Source of the DNA: Brassica napus
Lineage: Eukaryota > Streptophyta > Magnoliopsida > Brassicales > Brassicaceae
Assembly (NCBI RefSeq): GCF_020379485.1
Contig: NC_063452.1
Location: 55,023,377 to 55,087,376, forward strand
Length of the DNA: 64,000 nucleotides
Reading direction: 5' to 3'
In this document: in pieces, positions 1-9,970 of the stretch
How the letters are laid out: every line of letters begins with the position of its first letter
Numbering within the stretch: the first letter of the stretch is position 1
Made by a program: the position numbers and the translations under genes
Notes under the pieces: generated by a model
Told to the model about the DNA's origin: nothing
Databases searched by the model: none
What the model saw: the letters and a program-made list of their open reading frames with translations, nothing else

Positions 1-240
1 GCACACAATACGACTAGACAGAATACAAAATACACAAACTTATGAGTGAGCGAAACATACCAATGTCATGTCTTCGCTTCTTCTGTCACATGTATTCGCT
101 TCACCTGCAACGGCATAAAGAGACAGCTTAGTACATGTCAAATACAAATGCAGTTCAGATGAAGACTTAGAAGAAGCATAAAGAGACACAAAACAGAAAG
201 ATATGAAACATGAGCATAAAGAGACACAATGCTAATTGCT

Positions 241-375
241 GTAGATAGAACAATACCAACTTCTTTCACCAACCAACGCATCAACTTGGTCTACGTTATC
301 AACATCATCTAAAACCACAAGAATCTTCTTCTCATAGACATTTCCTCTTATCTTGTCTAGGCCTTGGTTCAGTTC
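241..375 (-). pseudogene. TIR-NBS-LRR NB-ARC fragment
   Basis: The minus strand reads an uninterrupted NB-ARC kinase-2 segment containing GLDKIRGNVYEKK followed by ILVVLDDVDNVDQVDALVGE, the stretch just after the P-loop in plant TNL immune receptors (LVVLDDVD with the Walker B aspartates). The reading degenerates left of about position 258, and no P-loop exon is seen between it and the TIR piece to the right, only about 140 bp in which a 19-bp phrase (cttctatatctaactacat) occurs twice. NB-ARC is the ATP-binding switch of the receptor; on its own this piece cannot work. Positions 1-240 show no further recognisable domain. The gene could continue beyond the window edge, so complete loss of the LRR part is not shown. 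Confidence 0.7.
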
Positions 376-518
376 TTCTTCTATATCTAACTACATGATC
401 TAACCACAAGTTCCAAAATTTCAAGAATCTAACTTCAGTTCATCTTCTATATCTAACTACATATCATAAACTATAGAGGCTGTGCTATATATATATATGG
501 AGATCTGGAGTCTTGTAC

Positions 519-825
519 CTGTAAACATATCCAGGGAGGTTTCCAACTATCTTCATAGCTCCTCTCCATGGATGTATCTCCTCGTCCTCAAATCTTTTGG
601 CGTGTGTTTCAAAGTCCTCAACGAAACGGCCGCTCTGTTTGCGTACGTGAGAGAGATCCACCTTGGAAAAGATTGGTATCATGGGATTATTGAGCTCAAA
701 TCACAGAGCTTAGCTAACTCCTCAAGGCACCAGGAGGCCGCAGAGTCTTCTATCCCTGCAACGAGGCTTGGATTGATCTCTTCCCCTTGTTCCATGCCTT
801 CGTTTTCGCGGAAGACACGAGCAAA
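519..825 (-). pseudogene. TIR domain exon fragment of a TNL gene
   Basis: From 825 downward the minus strand reads FARVFRENEGMEQGEEINPS, then LVAGIEDSAAS, WCLEELAKLCDL and PIFSKVDLSHVRKQSGRF: the alphaB-to-C-terminal half of a plant TIR domain, ending VGNLPGYVY at a good 5' splice site (CAG|GTACAAG, exon end 519). TIR domains are NAD-cleaving or signalling modules of TNL receptors. Relative to family members about ten residues are missing between IEDSAAS and WCLEEL (the usual VVVLS-Y-S stretch), and the N-terminal half is absent. The fragment is joined directly to an LLPH-like fragment in a different frame (825 is frame 0, the LLPH start frame 2), so it cannot be translated from that ATG. NB-ARC sequence follows at 375-241 on the same strand. 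A decayed, rearranged resistance gene is the best reading. Confidence 0.75.
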
Positions 826-840
826 CTATAAAAATCCAAC

Positions 841-1070
841 ACACCCATAACGTTGGCGGAGACAGAGGCAGACTCGGAGGTAGGAGCCGCAACTTCCATG
901 ATCGGAGAAGGTGGTGGTAGACGACCAGGTAATTTAGGGGCGGCGAGTGCGACTTCCATGGCGGCGGATTTGGCATCTTCTCTAGTGAGAGTGAATAATT
1001 CCTTCTCAACAATTTCTCTTCTTATAGCTTTTAATCTCTTCACCCTCTTGCATCTCATCGATTTCGCCAT
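841..1070 (-). pseudogene. LLP-homologue (LAPS18-like) N-terminal fragment
   Basis: An ORF starting at the ATG at 1068-1070 reads MAKSMRCKRVKRLKAIRREI followed by VEKELFTLTREDAKSAAMEV and ALAAPKLPGRLPPPSPIMEV. This resembles the basic N-terminus of the small plant LLP homologue (LAPS18-like, LLPH) family, nucleolar proteins of about 115-130 residues from memory. The start is chosen because MAKS is the conserved family start; eight upstream codons of the open frame are ignored. After about 75 residues family similarity ends near MEVAAPTSESASVSANVMG and the frame runs into TIR-derived sequence read out of frame, stopping at 750. The lysine-rich C-terminal half is missing. This is a truncated copy or a chimeric exon, and a functional product is unlikely. 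Confidence 0.6.
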
Positions 1071-1508
1071 CCTTGTACGGACATAATCTCTCAAGAATAT
1101 GCGAAATTATGGTTTCCACGGGTAGAGGGGCTTTAAGATTCCGTTCTCGGATTGCTTAAGATACATCGACGAAGAGCAGCGATGCACGGTGGAGACATCG
1201 ACAATATCAAGGAAGAGAAACGGATCGATTATGAAAGAGAAGAGAAGAGAAGAGGTCACCTTCCCTCAAGCCAATATCATATTGCCACGTATGGGGTTTT
1301 TACAGCTTCTACAACCCCTTCATTTAGACCGGTTCTGTTTTTTTATTTCATTTTTCATTTATTTTTTTTCTTTTTTTCGTTTAGAACCCCTGGGTAAAAC
1401 CCCCAATGGACCTGGTCTTAACACAAGTGACGTCCTTTAATTAGGGTACATAAAAGACGCCTCTTGTAAGCCACGTGTCAGGGCGATAGCAGTTTTGTAG
1501 CTTCTTCA
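1071..1508. promoter_or_regulatory. Shared upstream region between divergent fragments
   Basis: This spacer lies between the minus-strand LLPH-like ATG (1070) and the plus-strand ATG at 1509. It holds a perfect G-box core CACGTG at 1472-1477, 32 bp before the plus-strand start, and a pyrimidine/T-rich tract at 1340-1385. The block at 1290-1420 with 'ggggtttttac' and 'aacccctgggtaaaaccccc' has imperfect inverted ends and may be a small MITE. No open frame here looks coding. Confidence 0.35.
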
Positions 1509-1698
1509 ATGGCGTCTTCTTCAACTACTCTCATCTCCTCCTCCGGGTTCTTCTCCCAGCCAAGTCTTCGCTTCCATCTCTCTCCCTCTCTTTCCTTCCA
1601 ACTCTCTCCTCTCCTTCCGCACTTGCTTCTCTCCGGTTTGCTCGACCCTCTTCCCTCACCTCAATCCGCTCCACTTCTCGCCGAAGCTTCGCCAGACC
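1509..1698 (+). pseudogene. Transit-peptide-like first exon, gene not identified
   Basis: An ATG at 1509 opens MASSSTTLISSSGFFSQPSL, rich in Ser/Thr/Pro with almost no acidic residues, as in chloroplast transit peptides. The exon ends at a strong donor (GACC|GTAAGT) after 63 codons plus one base. Midway the better transit-peptide reading moves to another frame (SALASLRFARPSSLTSIR then STSRRSFARP), which suggests a small frameshift inside the exon. Spliced to the next recognisable exon (2241) the frame would be wrong for the NDL protein, so this exon probably belongs to a different ancestral gene. What it encoded is unknown. Confidence 0.4.
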
Positions 1699-2240
1699 GT
1701 AAGTTAATTATCTAAATGTCGATACTTTCTTCGTCGGTATGATTGGGTTCAGCCTCCATGAGCTTATCATAAGACTTGGCTCTCTTCCTTGGTCTTTAGC
1801 TTTATGTATCCAATTTTATTTGCAATTCATAGTCTCTGTAACTATGTTTTGTGTAGATTTCACTTAAAGTCCAGAACTTTATCGACATTTTGTTCATAGG
1901 ATTGTTAGTTTTATTGGCTATTCATAGTTTCTTTTAACTCTGTTGTGTAGATTACAGTAAAATTCCAGAACTGCTTGTTTTTTGCACATGGAGAATCTAT
2001 TGAGAACCTTTTTTATTTTTTGTATGGTCTGGAACAAAGTTGGAATGTTCCTTTCTTAGATGTACTAGTACCTGCTTAAAACAAGAATAAAATTGGAAAG
2101 CTTTGTTGTGGTTTCCCTGAATGTTGAGCTGATTTTGGACGAGACTAATGGTGTGTGTGTGTATATGATAATCAAGCTTGTGGCATTGTAGTTTGGATAG
2201 ACTGATTCAGTTCTTTCTTTGTTTTGATCTTTCTTTGCAG

Positions 2241-2518
2241 GAGCATCATGTCAAGACATGCGATGGTTTAGTTTCAGTTGTAGTCTATGGAGACCAAGAG
2301 AAGCCAGCATTGATCACTTACCCAAATGTAGCATTAAATTGTAAGAGTAGTGGTGAAATATATGCATTGGTTTATATTCACTTTCACATAACCTGATGTT
2401 AGATTGTTATGTTTGGCTAGACTTGTCTTGCTTCCAAGGACTGTTTCTCTGCCCTGAAGCAGTGTCTTTGCTCCTCCATAACTTCTGCATCTACCATATT
2501 AGTCCCCCTGGACATGAG
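2241..2518 (+). pseudogene. NDL (N-MYC downregulated-like) fragment, two exons
   Basis: Two exons of a plant NDR/NDL protein are recognisable. Exon 2241-2340 follows a TTTCTTTGCAG acceptor and reads [20 protein letters not shown], then [13 protein letters not shown]. Exon 2421-2518 reads [20 protein letters not shown], then [10 protein letters not shown], and ends at GAG|GTTTGC. The phases join correctly across the 80-bp intron (AATT|AC gives Asn-Tyr). NDL proteins are alpha/beta-hydrolase-fold proteins that bind G-protein beta/RGS in Arabidopsis. Only about 65 residues near the N-terminus of a protein of about 345 are present; upstream and downstream exons are missing. Splice sites and frame are intact, so decay is by truncation rather than point mutation. 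Confidence 0.75.
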
Positions 2519-3460
2519 GTTTGCAGATAAAACATAAAGATAGAGTTTTGGGTCTGATTCTGATATCGCCTCTATACAAAGCATCCTCATGGTCTGAATG
2601 GTTTTATTACAAGGTTTAGTTTTATCTTATGTTGTTCTTTGTTGTTCTGATCTTATGTTTCATGTTCTTGTTCTTATGTTTCATGTTATTGCATCTGGTT
2701 ATTGATTCATCTTCGTCTTTCAGGTCAAGACAGAGTCAAAGAATGGAGCATTGGGAGTTTTCTTGTGTCACGGAGTGGAGGAAGTCTTGTAGTTTTCTGT
2801 CTTGTTGTCTTGTAGCATTGGGAGTAAGCTAGTAGTTTTCTGTCGTGGAGGAAGTCTTGTAGTTTTCAGTCATGTTTGATCACACATATATTCTCTCATC
2901 CTCAACCAACCAAGATGTAGATATGTTTTTCATAAAATGTTTAATTTTTTTTAAGAACTCTTAATTAAGAGAGTTGCATTGGAGATAGTAAATATTAAAA
3001 TCTCTTAGCTATATCTTTTAAGTCACTTTACTACTTAAAAATAATTAAGACACCCTAATAAGAGCTTTGGGATAATGATGCTCTAAGTCGACTCATCCAC
3101 ATAAGAGATAGGATTCAGAGTAGGTTCCTGAACTTAAAACAAACAAACCATGTATTGGAGTCCAACGCTACAAGTCTAAGCAACAAGTCCGACACAATGT
3201 CTATAAGCTTAAATAAATGGGAAAACCCCGATGTATGTAGGGCTTCCATGCTGGTTAAATGAACAAGAGATATAACCTTGAGAGAGTTTATGCTAGTTAT
3301 GTGAACAAGAGAAGTAGCCTTAGCAGTTGCTTTGGTGCAACACACTTCTTTTTAATCTTTTTATTAACCAGTTAAAATATATTTGTCCTTAATTAGTGAC
3401 AATCTAAGATTATTTCCTTTTCATTTGTTCTTGCACTTTAATAAGCTCTTTATTAGATAC
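2519..3460. other. No recognisable gene
   Basis: After the NDL exons there is a short acceptor-like site at about 2723 followed by VKTESKNGALGVFLCHGVEE and a stop, which looks exon-like but matches nothing I know. The phrase 'agtcttgtagttttc' is then repeated several times (2785-2870). 2940-3100 is AT-rich with MITE-like ends (taagaactcttaatt ... gataatgatgctct). Nothing else is supportable. Confidence 0.3.
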
Positions 3461-3462
3461 TA

Positions 3463-6172
3463 GATATGAGCCCGTGCGTTGCAACGGGTTTTGTTTGATG
3501 TTTTAATTTAATAAAGAAATAAAAGTAATAAATCATTTTATTATATTTTTAGGATTGTTTTTGCGTATATTGCGTCAGACTTATTTTATAATTAAGAACT
3601 CGTTTTTATACATAAATCTCAGTTAATATTTGTATTTTATAATCATGTGCATAGGTGAATTTTTATCAACTTTCTACTTAGTGCTAGAAAAAACACTCAT
3701 ACCTATTAATTTAAATCCAACCCAATCTGAATTAAGAATTAGAATGAAAAAAAATGAAAGTTAAATAAGGTCAATCGAGTCATTGACAACATCATACACT
3801 TTCTTATGTAATAATTTAATATTTTATTAAACTTATCTGATACTTAATAATTTTCTTAATTTATTATTTCTAAATGATATATTTCTATAACAACATTTTA
3901 ATTAAAAATAAAGTAGAAAAATATTACATAGTAAAAACAAAAATGTAATAAGATGGCGATGAAACTTGATTTTTTTGACAAAATGCATATAAAAATCACT
4001 TCGGTGACAATAATAATAATAATAATCTATTTCCTATGACCAAACATGAAAATATATATCAAACATGCGTATGATTTTCCTATGACCAAACACATATAAA
4101 TAGCAATCATGACGACATCCTAATTTTTGATTTTTGATAATTAATAGTTTTAACATCATACTTGTCATTAGCGGCTACTTGTCATTGAATTCTTTTTTTT
4201 AGTTATTATTAAATAATTCTAAAATTTATTTTTGTTTGGATTTTTTTTATATTTTTTGTTTAGGATTTTAGAAAAGGAAAATTACTATCATATAAACATT
4301 TACAATTATCTTCTCTTTAAAATTTTAGAAAAAATCAATTGTTATCAAATAATTATTTCTAGTTACTATTAAATAAGTTTAAAAAATACTATTTGTACAA
4401 TTCGTATCTAAACTAATTTTAAACAGAGTGAGTAATTTTTAGTATCATGTGCTTCATCAAATTATTTTCAAAAACATACCAAATAAGTTTTTACAATTTT
4501 ATTTTGGTTAGAACTTAAAAATATGATAAAATTTCTTTTGTTTATGATTTTTTAAAAATATATCAAATATTCTCTTAAAGCTTTTTTAGGGTTTTAGAAA
4601 AGGAAATTAATATTAAATAATATTTTAAAATTTAATTTTGTTCAGGATTTAGAAAAATAAAATTACTATTAAATAATTATTTCCAGTTAATATTAACTAT
4701 TTTTAGAAGTTCCTATTTTCAAAATTCGTTTTTTTCAATATAAAAAATATGTTAACAATTTTTCTTTGTTAATTAAATAATTTTTAGTATTATGTTTATC
4801 ATTAAATTTTAAAAGTGAAAATTACTATTAAATAGACTTTTACAATTATCTTTTGTAAGGATTTTTTTTTTAAAAAAAAATCTTATTTGGTCAAGATTAA
4901 AAAAAGAAAAATTATTTTATAAATCTATTTTATTTAGGATTTTAGGAAACAAAAGTTAGTTTCACATAATGGCAGGTTTTTATTGACACATTAACAATAT
5001 AATTATTTTTTATTAGCACATGTAACAATCATATCGAGTGAAATATTTGAAGTTATTTTGGTTTATAATTTCCTAAAAAAAATTACCTATGAAAAAGGAA
5101 AGTTAGTTATTTATTAGAAAAATAATGTTGCTTTTACAATTTTATTTTATTTAGACTTTTTAAAAAGGAAACTTACTTATTTTATAATTATTTTCTTTAA
5201 TATTTTTCATTAAAAGTTTCCGTGTATTGGTAGGATACTATAATTCGTTTTTGTTTAATTTTTTTATAAAATTAATTTACTTTTAATAAAATTTTCTGTT
5301 TAACGAATTTTATATTTTTTCTTATATGTACAAACACATATTTTTCATATTAACACATACTCATATACGATAACACATCATAATTGAAAAAAAGATTGCG
5401 TTAGCATCATAAAATGTAATAAGATTATAAGAAAAATTGAGTTGTATCAAGAAATTAAAAGAAATACTTAGGTAATATTTTTTTCGAAAATAAGATTTTA
5501 TTTTTTGAAAATAATATGTGGAAGCTAAAACTTAAATATAGTTGTGAAATATTTGTAGGTATTTTTTGGTTTATAAATTATTAACATACAATTATCTATA
5601 AAAAGGAAAGTTTGTTATTTATAGTAAAATAATAGTAATAATTTTAGAATTTTCTTTTGTTTAAGCTTTTAAAAAATAAATATTACTTATTTTATAGTTA
5701 GTTTTACTTTATGAATTTTATTAAATAATTTCTTGCATTTGTAGTATTTTATAATTCGTTTTTTTTTCTAGATTTGGTTTAGTTAATATTTTTCTTTGCA
5801 ATTTTATTTCTTTATTATCTTTGAAAACGAAATTTATATATTTTTAACACAAAAAAAATACTTTTAAATAACTTTTTACAATTATTTACTTGTTTAGGAT
5901 TAAAAAAAATAAAAAATACTATCTAATAATTTTAACAATATATAATTGTGAAAGACTATGTAATGGTAATTGTTCTTTTTCAAAATCTTAAAAAAAATCG
6001 TAAAAAGATATTTTTTTAATAATAACTTTTATTTTCTAAATCTCTTTTAAATTCTAAGAAAAGAGATCATATATTTGACACATGTCGCAATCTTAAAAAA
6101 ATTATTGACACATGTCGCGATCATGTTAATTAGCAACTTTAAAGAACCAAGCTTTATATAATAAGATTTCTA
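3463..6172. mobile_element. Helitron-like AT-rich non-autonomous element
   Basis: The left end carries 'gagcccgtgcgttgcaacgg', the GC-rich palindrome near the end of many Brassicaceae Helitron/ATREP elements. The right end carries 'gacacatgtcgcgatcatg' and 'aagctttatataataagat', also typical of these families as I remember them. The 2.7 kb between is about 80% A+T, has no coding frame, and consists largely of degenerate repeats of a phrase like 'aggattttagaaaaggaaaa' plus 'attactattaaataatt', for example near 4265, 4595, 4645, 4815 and 4930. Exact termini (5'-TC, CTRR-3') and orientation could not be fixed, so boundaries are approximate. Confidence 0.4.
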
Positions 6173-6191
6173 TTCCATATTCACTTGTTCT

Positions 6192-6240
6192 CCTTTTATT
6201 AAGTGCTTTTTTTTTTTGACAGCCCTTTTATTAAGTGCTT
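6192..6240. repeat. 15-nt tail-only insertion with 17-bp target duplication
   Basis: The 17-mer ccttttattaagtgctt occurs at 6192-6208 and exactly again at 6224-6240. Between them lie 15 nt, on the minus strand GCTGTC followed by nine A. A perfect 17-bp duplication flanking an A-tailed insert is the signature of target-primed reverse transcription, here with almost no element body. A near-identical tail (GCTGAC + A-run) lies at 32478-32497. Confidence 0.6.
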
Positions 6241-6840
6241 AGACCATCATCAATAGGTAGAAATTCCATTGAATTTCTCAATCCAACTTTGAATAACCAT
6301 AAAATATTGATCTATGAAAAATGTCAAATTTCAAAAAAAGGTTTTCACAAATATGGCAAAGTCTATCGACTAGGAGATTATTTTCTCCTCTCTTTTTTAC
6401 GTACTTTATTTTCTTTCTAATAAACTCATTTAGAAACGGCCAGCCTTGTTTATTTTCTTGTGAAAGCATGTGTTTAGGATTTGGAGCTTAACCATAGGTA
6501 TAGATAGATATATAGCTTAATACTCTATGATGAGTTAGGTGTCAATAATTATCTAGATGAGCAATGAGTTAATGTTTCAGGCAATTTGAAGGCATTGCCA
6601 TGAACCAATGAAGTTTAAACTTAAACGTGTGAATATGTGATGGTTATTATTTACTCGAGTTGTATGTAATGTTTATATCAATTTCGCGATCCAGCAAGAC
6701 TTGATCATATATTAAGATCTAGCATAAGAAGTCAGCTAACTTCTTCGAAAAATATAAGAAAATAATAAGTAGCCACCACGTGAATTATATTGATACTTGA
6801 GTTGAGCAGCGCTAATTAAAATGATCACTGAAACTATCCC
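6241..6840. other. No recognisable gene; left flank of LINE
   Basis: AT-rich unique-looking sequence. A 61-codon plus-strand frame at 6235 has no coding character. It ends in the left copy of the LINE target duplication (6841-6859, gcaagttccactgacattt). Confidence 0.5.
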
Positions 6841-6891
6841 GCAAGTTCCACTGACATTTTTTTTTTAACCAACTAACATTCATTCATAACT

Positions 6892-7021
6892 CTAGTTTGG
6901 TGGGGGCATTAAAACCACAACCACCTCTTGTTCATACAATTTTAAGACATTTTTGGCCAGTAAATCAGCCTCCTCATTCCTCTCTCCCGAGATCCAACCA
7001 AATACAACATCATCAACAGCA
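6892..7021 (-). pseudogene. 3' end of LINE ORF2 (RNase H tail)
   Basis: On the minus strand 7021-6892 reads AVDDVVFGWISGERNEEADL, then LAKNVLKLYEQEV and a stop at 6892-6894. This is the last part of the plant LINE RNase H-like domain (the motif around R-N-x-x-A-D-x-L-A-K). It is the continuation of ORF2, whose upstream part stops at the Ty3 insertion at 16025 after LVAEGLALKEAV. By family comparison roughly 50-60 residues between the two parts are missing. Confidence 0.8.
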
Positions 7022-8869
7022 CTAATCTTCGGCCTGAGGCTTTGCAACCCGTACCGAGTAATAGAGTTGTGTTAGGTTGGACTAACCTAATATCAGATTC
7101 AACACGTCACGAATATAAAACATACTTTATTTCATATATATAATACATGAAGTTCACAAGACCAAAATATTATACATAGGGTTCATGGACGCAGTCGAAA
7201 GTAAAACATACATTCATATATCTTGAAAACGAGTCTTTAGCAAAAGATGATCAATTTACACCAGCTCCTACAGTTCCGCGAGTGCTACGGTCCTCTCTAC
7301 TGGTCACCTGCAAAAGGAAGTGAGGAGTGAGTGAACTAGTTTCACTCAGTGAGCCAGGGTTCCCTATCTAGCATATACAACTACCCGTCATTCTAAACCA
7401 ACCCCAAACACAAGCAAGACGGGTAGTTCAACAATCAATATTCAAATATTAAATTTTAAATGATTAAGCAGTAAACAATTAAACCATAATAATCCAAACA
7501 CTCTTTATGAGTGTCATCACATCAATCAACCATATATATACTCCTAGGGCCCAACAGAATCATTCTTCCTCCAAATAAGGGACACCGGCATTCCCTTCAC
7601 TATTACACCACACAGGCGTAGGCGCTCGGGAATCACCCGGTCACGGTCCTCAATCGGAATCGCCGTGCCCCGGTCCTCTATCGGACTCGCCGGGGGCTGT
7701 CACATCCACATGTGACACTCGGCCTTGGTGATCAAGCCAAGTTAAACCGAGCCCACCACTTTCCGGACCACGACCGGCTTAGTGGTACCATTTGAGGAAG
7801 CAATGACCTGCAAACTACTACTAGAACCACCACGAGGTTCTCATACAACAGTACCAACACGAGGTACACACTATAACAACATATAATAATCACACAATCA
7901 CAATAATCCGGGTGCTTAGACTAGTCTTGCTATCCACTTAGCCCAGACATCGTCTCAAGCCTCGGATCCACAAACTGACACCTAGACCGGTCTGACAATC
8001 CTAGCTCAGAAACCGTCTCCGATGTCAGGAATCTGCATTAAAAACACGTTAACAAACAATTAACCGTGACTCACAGTGATTAAGCGATGTGGCTTGACTT
8101 TCTGATTCCGGAAGCTGACCAAACCCTTTTTATCCCCTCCAATCTTCGTCTTGATTCTGTACCGTTAATCCCGCAATCTTGTAACACGTCTTGCTTCTCC
8201 AAGCAACTCTCTAAACAGCTCCTTAAATTATTTATTTTCTTTTTCTATTTCTTTTCTTCTTTCTTTCTTCTCTTTATTTCTTTTCTCTTCTTGCTCTCCT
8301 CTCTTCTCTCTTGGTCACGTAAGTGTGAAAATGGAAGAGGTTGACCTTCCTTTTATAGTTAAACAAGATCTATGAGGTGGTGACAAGTATCACACACTCT
8401 CCCTCCCATCTTTGGCCACGTTTCCAAGACAATGACTCAGGTAAGTCATTTGCTTCCAAGTTGGCCACGTGATACTCATAAGCATGAGTAAGCATATTAT
8501 TTATTTTCTTCCTTTCTTGTTTAGACACCTGGTGATGACAAAGCAAGACTATACGATTCATTCTCCTTTTCTTCCCATCAAACACGTTGAATGCAACCAA
8601 GCCATAAGAAATATAAAATATTTCTTTGTCTCTTCTTTCCTTTTAAGCATGATAAACTAACCTAAATTTGGTGACCAAAACTACACATTCATTGGTCACT
8701 ACTCTTTGAAAAGTGGCTTAATTATCCAATTAAGCTATTGACTTACATTTAATGACATTGCACCATATCATTAAACTGTAGTCAAATTTCGATGACTCCA
8801 CTTCCCGCCGATACTATTCCGAGCCTTCTCTTCTTTTTTTTTTTTTTTTTTTTTAGACGGAGTATTACA
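7022..8869 (-). repeat. 3' LTR, truncated at its outer end
   Basis: This matches 14173-16024 almost base for base and ends (coding-strand start) with TGTAATACTCC at 8869. The last roughly 180 bp of the LTR (equivalent to 13993-14172, including the terminal GTGTTACA) are missing. The sequence passes directly into the LINE RNase H tail at 7021. A long poly-T run sits at 8834-8854. Confidence 0.9.
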
Positions 8870-8884
8870 TCCTCCTCTCCTTAT
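8870..8884 (-). promoter_or_regulatory. Polypurine tract of the Ty3 element
   Basis: Directly upstream of the 3' LTR the coding strand reads AAGGAGAGGAGGA and then TGTAATACTCC. The position and purine content are those of the plus-strand DNA priming site. Confidence 0.7.
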
Positions 8885-8905
8885 AAGAATTCGTCCCCGA
8901 ATTCT

Positions 8906-9970
8906 CTAGGGTTTCGATGGATCCCCCTCTTCCATCACTACATCTTCATGGAAGAACTCTGGATGCGATGCTTTGAATCTCGACTCATCCTCCCAGGTCA
9001 CGACCACACGGTTTCGCTTACCCTAGAAGACTTGGACTTGAGGAATCTCTCGGTTCTTTAGTTTCCGTATTCGACGTTCACCTACTCGGATCGGCCCCTC
9101 TGGATAAGTGAGGTTTGTTTGCAGGTTTTCGATTTGCTCCATCTCAATAGCTTTGGGATCATGAACATGTTTCCGTAGCATTGATACATGAAACACCGGA
9201 TGTATCCTCATTTCTTTAGGTAGGTTGAGACGATAAGCTACCTCTCCGATTCGTTCTATAATCTGATATGGTCCGATGAATCTTACCGCTAGTTTCCCGA
9301 CTTTCCCGAATCGATCTTTTCCTTTCTGAGCTGACACCTTTAGATAAACCCAATCACCAATACTGAACACCACTTCTCGCCTTGATTGATCAGCGTACTT
9401 CTTTTGCCTATCCTGCGCTTTCTTCATATTGGTTTGAATGATCTCCAACTTTTTCGTCGTCTCTTCTACAATTTCGGGTCCGAACTCTCTTCTTTCTCCA
9501 ACTTCGGTCCAGCACAAAGGTGTTTTGCATGGCCTCCCATAAAGCGCCTCATATGGTGCCATACCTATGCTAGAATGAAAGCTGTTGTTGTAGGAGAATT
9601 CGATTAATGGTAAATGCTTTTCCCAGCTTCCCGCTCAATCCAATATACACATCCGCATCATATCCTCTATGGTGCGAATGGTTCTTTCTGTTTGGCCGTC
9701 CGTCTCGGGATGATACGCAGTGCTTATGAATAACTTAGTTCCCACTGCTTCTTGTAACGCCTTCCAAAAATTTGAGGTGAATCTAGGATCTCGATCTGAG
9801 ACTATATCTGTTGGCACACCATGCAACCTCACAATTTGGTCCACATACATCTCTGCCAATACTTCTACCTTATCAGTTTCCTTCATAGGTAACAAGTGCG
9901 CCACCTTCGTCAGTCTGTCAACAATCACCCATATTGTGTTATTTGATCTACCTCGAGCCGGGGTAACCCA
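8906..9970 (-). pseudogene. Ty3 integrase core, C-terminal and chromodomain, broken
   Basis: The integrase catalytic core resumes here in a shifted frame: [18 protein letters not shown], then [10 protein letters not shown] and [13 protein letters not shown] (the D,D,E region). After CILD the tryptophan expected in the family is TGA (about 9638). The frame continues HLPLIEFSYNN, MAPYEALYGRPC, the GPY/F region (VRFIGPYQIIERIGEVAY) and HPVFHVSMLRKH. A chromodomain follows (IRKLKNREIPQVQVF), with TAG where a tryptophan is expected at about 9023, then VVVTWEDESRFKASHPEFFH and the natural stop at 8906-8908. The chromodomain would target integration to particular chromatin. One frameshift and two Trp-to-stop changes make this copy inactive. 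Confidence 0.85.
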
